The position numbers and the translations under genes were made by a program. Shown piece by piece: positions 6,502 to 7,366 of a stretch of 7,366 nucleotides of DNA. The stretch's first letter is position 1; every line of letters begins with the position of its first letter. This stretch comes from Verrucomicrobiaceae bacterium (GTDB taxonomy: Bacteria; Verrucomicrobiota; Verrucomicrobiae; Verrucomicrobiales; Akkermansiaceae): contig CANBTO010000245.1 in assembly GCA_947372405.1 (NCBI GenBank), forward strand, positions 1 to 7,366, in the 5' to 3' direction. The notes below the pieces were generated by a model. It worked only from the letters and a program-made list of their open reading frames with translations. It had not been told where the DNA came from and did not search any database.

Positions 6502-6933
6502 TCACGTCCCTTGGCTTTTCCATGCGAGGATAACCGCGCCCGCGGCGATTAAAAGGCCCCCGCACAGGTGTTGCAAGGTCATCTTTTCCTTCAGGAACAC
6601 CGCCGCCAGCACGATCACGAACACCACTCCCAGCTTGTCCACCGGGGCCACCCGCGAGGCATCGCCGAGTTGGAGCGCGCGGAAATAACAGAGCCAGGAA
6701 AGCCCGGTCGCCACGCCCGAAAACGCCAGAAACCACCAGGTGCGGGCGGTGAAACCTGCCATCTCCGCAGGTTTCGCCGCCACGAAAGCGATCACCCAGA
6801 CGAAAACGAGGATCACCGTGGTCCGGATGGCCGTCGCCAGATTCGAGTCCACGCCCGCGACGCCCACCTTGGCCAGAATTGCCGTCAGTCCCGCGAAGAA
6901 GGCGGAGAGCAGGGACCAGTGGATCCAGTTCAT
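6502..6933 (-). CDS. Single-domain EamA/DMT-superfamily membrane protein (COG2510-like)
   Basis: This 143-residue protein has about five hydrophobic segments (roughly 6-24, 32-53, 66-87, 97-113, 118-138), the size of one EamA domain rather than the usual ten-helix tandem. Markers are AILAKVG at 18-24, DSNLATAIRT at 29-38, YFRALQLGDAS at 83-93, APVDKLGVVF and the FLKEK motif at 113-117 followed by a glycine-rich last helix. Such half-size members normally act as dimers in the inner membrane. Widespread COG2510-like proteins of this type have no established substrate. Its position directly before arnT, where no ArnE/ArnF is visible, makes an undecaprenyl-phosphate-Ara4N flippase role possible, because ArnE and ArnF are also small DMT-superfamily proteins; that is inference only. 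The start overlaps the upstream membrane gene by ATGA (6930-6933), so it may instead belong functionally with that gene. Confidence 0.85.
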   Translation of the reverse strand: MNWIHWSLLSAFFAGLTAILAKVGVAGVDSNLATAIRTTVILVFVWVIAFVAAKPAEMAGFTARTWWFLAFSGVATGLSWLCYFRALQLGDASRVAPVDKLGVVFVIVLAAVFLKEKMTLQHLCGGLLIAAGAVILAWKSQGT

Positions 6934-7366
6934 GCGGGGTCGGTGGGCATCAGGGACTTTCGTTTGTCAGCACGGTGAGTGTAAACCACAAAACCCACCA
7001 GGATGGCGAAGAGAATCGCCGAAGAACCGATCGTGCCGAAGTTCAGTCCCCCCTTGGAGATTGGTTTCGTCAGCAAGTCGCCGAATGTGGCTCCAAACGG
7101 CCGGGTCAGCACGAAGGCCACCCAGAACAGGAGCACGCGGTTGATCTTCGTCACCCAGAACGCCAGCACCACCAGCAGAAGCAGTCCGCCGATGAGCGCG
7201 GCTCCGCCAAGGAAACCGAGGCCGGAGTCGTCTGCCAGGTAGTCCCCCAGCGCCGTGCCCAGCGTGTTGGAAACCAGAATGGCCGCCCAATAGAAAATCT
7301 CCGCCTTCCTCGTCTGGATGTTGCTGACCGAAAGGTTTTTCTGGCTCAAGCGCCAGGCCACCAGAA
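6930..7366 (-). CDS. DUF347/COG4705-like integral membrane protein, C-terminal part (5' end outside window)
   Basis: The frame is open to the window edge; about 145 codons are visible and the true start lies outside. The internal GTG at 7361 is unlikely to be the start. Four hydrophobic segments lie at about residues 23-41, 48-71, 76-97 and 107-128 counted from that GTG. Two copies of a motif are visible: FYWAAILVSNTLGTALGD at 23-40 and LFWVAFVLTRPFGATFGD at 78-95, sharing FW-x-A-x-x-L, then G-x-x-x-GD about ten residues on, followed by a GLxF-type turn. This internal duplication fits the DUF347 repeat of COG4705 membrane proteins, which are usually about 250 residues and have no assigned biochemical function. 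A short basic, cytoplasm-like tail (HRADKRKS) ends the protein. Its stop overlaps the EamA gene start. No link to Ara4N is known to me. Confidence 0.75.
   Translation of the reverse strand, partial: LVAWRLSQKNLSVSNIQTRKAEIFYWAAILVSNTLGTALGDYLADDSGLGFLGGAALIGGLLLLVVLAFWVTKINRVLLFWVAFVLTRPFGATFGDLLTKPISKGGLNFGTIGSSAILFAILVGFVVYTHRADKRKSLMPTDPA

Noticed and set aside
1..7366. Mobile elements, CRISPR arrays, tRNA or rRNA genes
   Set aside because: No transposase-like frame, terminal inverted repeats, spaced direct repeats or RNA-gene sequence were seen; coding genes fill nearly the whole window.

Overview
The window is a single run of eight genes, all on the minus strand, in GC-rich DNA with almost no non-coding space. 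Transcription runs from high to low coordinates. Six genes form a recognisable arn (pmr) pathway: synthesis of 4-amino-4-deoxy-L-arabinose (L-Ara4N) on undecaprenyl phosphate and its transfer to lipid A. In the bacteria where this pathway has been studied it gives resistance to polymyxin and cationic peptides. The host is therefore a Gram-negative bacterium with an outer membrane and LPS. Shine-Dalgarno-like sequences are missing at every visible start, which would suit a phylum such as Verrucomicrobiota, but nothing here proves the taxon.

Layout in transcription order: (1) 7366-6930, the C-terminal part of a DUF347/COG4705-like membrane protein, cut by the window edge; (2) 6933-6502, a one-domain EamA/DMT membrane protein; an 85-nt gap; (3) 6416-4683, ArnT lipid A aminoarabinosyltransferase; (4) 4667-3528, ArnB aminotransferase; (5) 3531-2584, ArnC undecaprenyl-phosphate glycosyltransferase; (6) 2587-1694, ArnA-type formyltransferase; (7) 1681-617, ArnA-type UDP-glucuronate decarboxylase; (8) 620-1, ArnD deformylase, cut by the window edge. 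Four of the seven junctions are ATGA overlaps.

How they would work together (family knowledge): the decarboxylase makes UDP-Ara4O from UDP-glucuronate, ArnB transaminates it to UDP-Ara4N, and the formyltransferase N-formylates it. ArnC moves the sugar to undecaprenyl phosphate, ArnD removes the formyl group, a flippase moves the lipid outward, and ArnT transfers Ara4N to lipid A. The UDP-glucose dehydrogenase (Ugd) and recognisable ArnE/ArnF flippase subunits are not visible. The one-domain EamA protein is a candidate for the flippase role.

The main differences from the enterobacterial arnBCADTEF operon are that arnT comes first and that ArnA is two ORFs. Those two ORFs are in the same frame, separated by one TAA codon and four sense codons, so the pair looks like a full-length ArnA interrupted in its linker. 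A second oddity is compositional: nine of the ten plus-strand TTA trinucleotides sit in the pentamer GTTAG.
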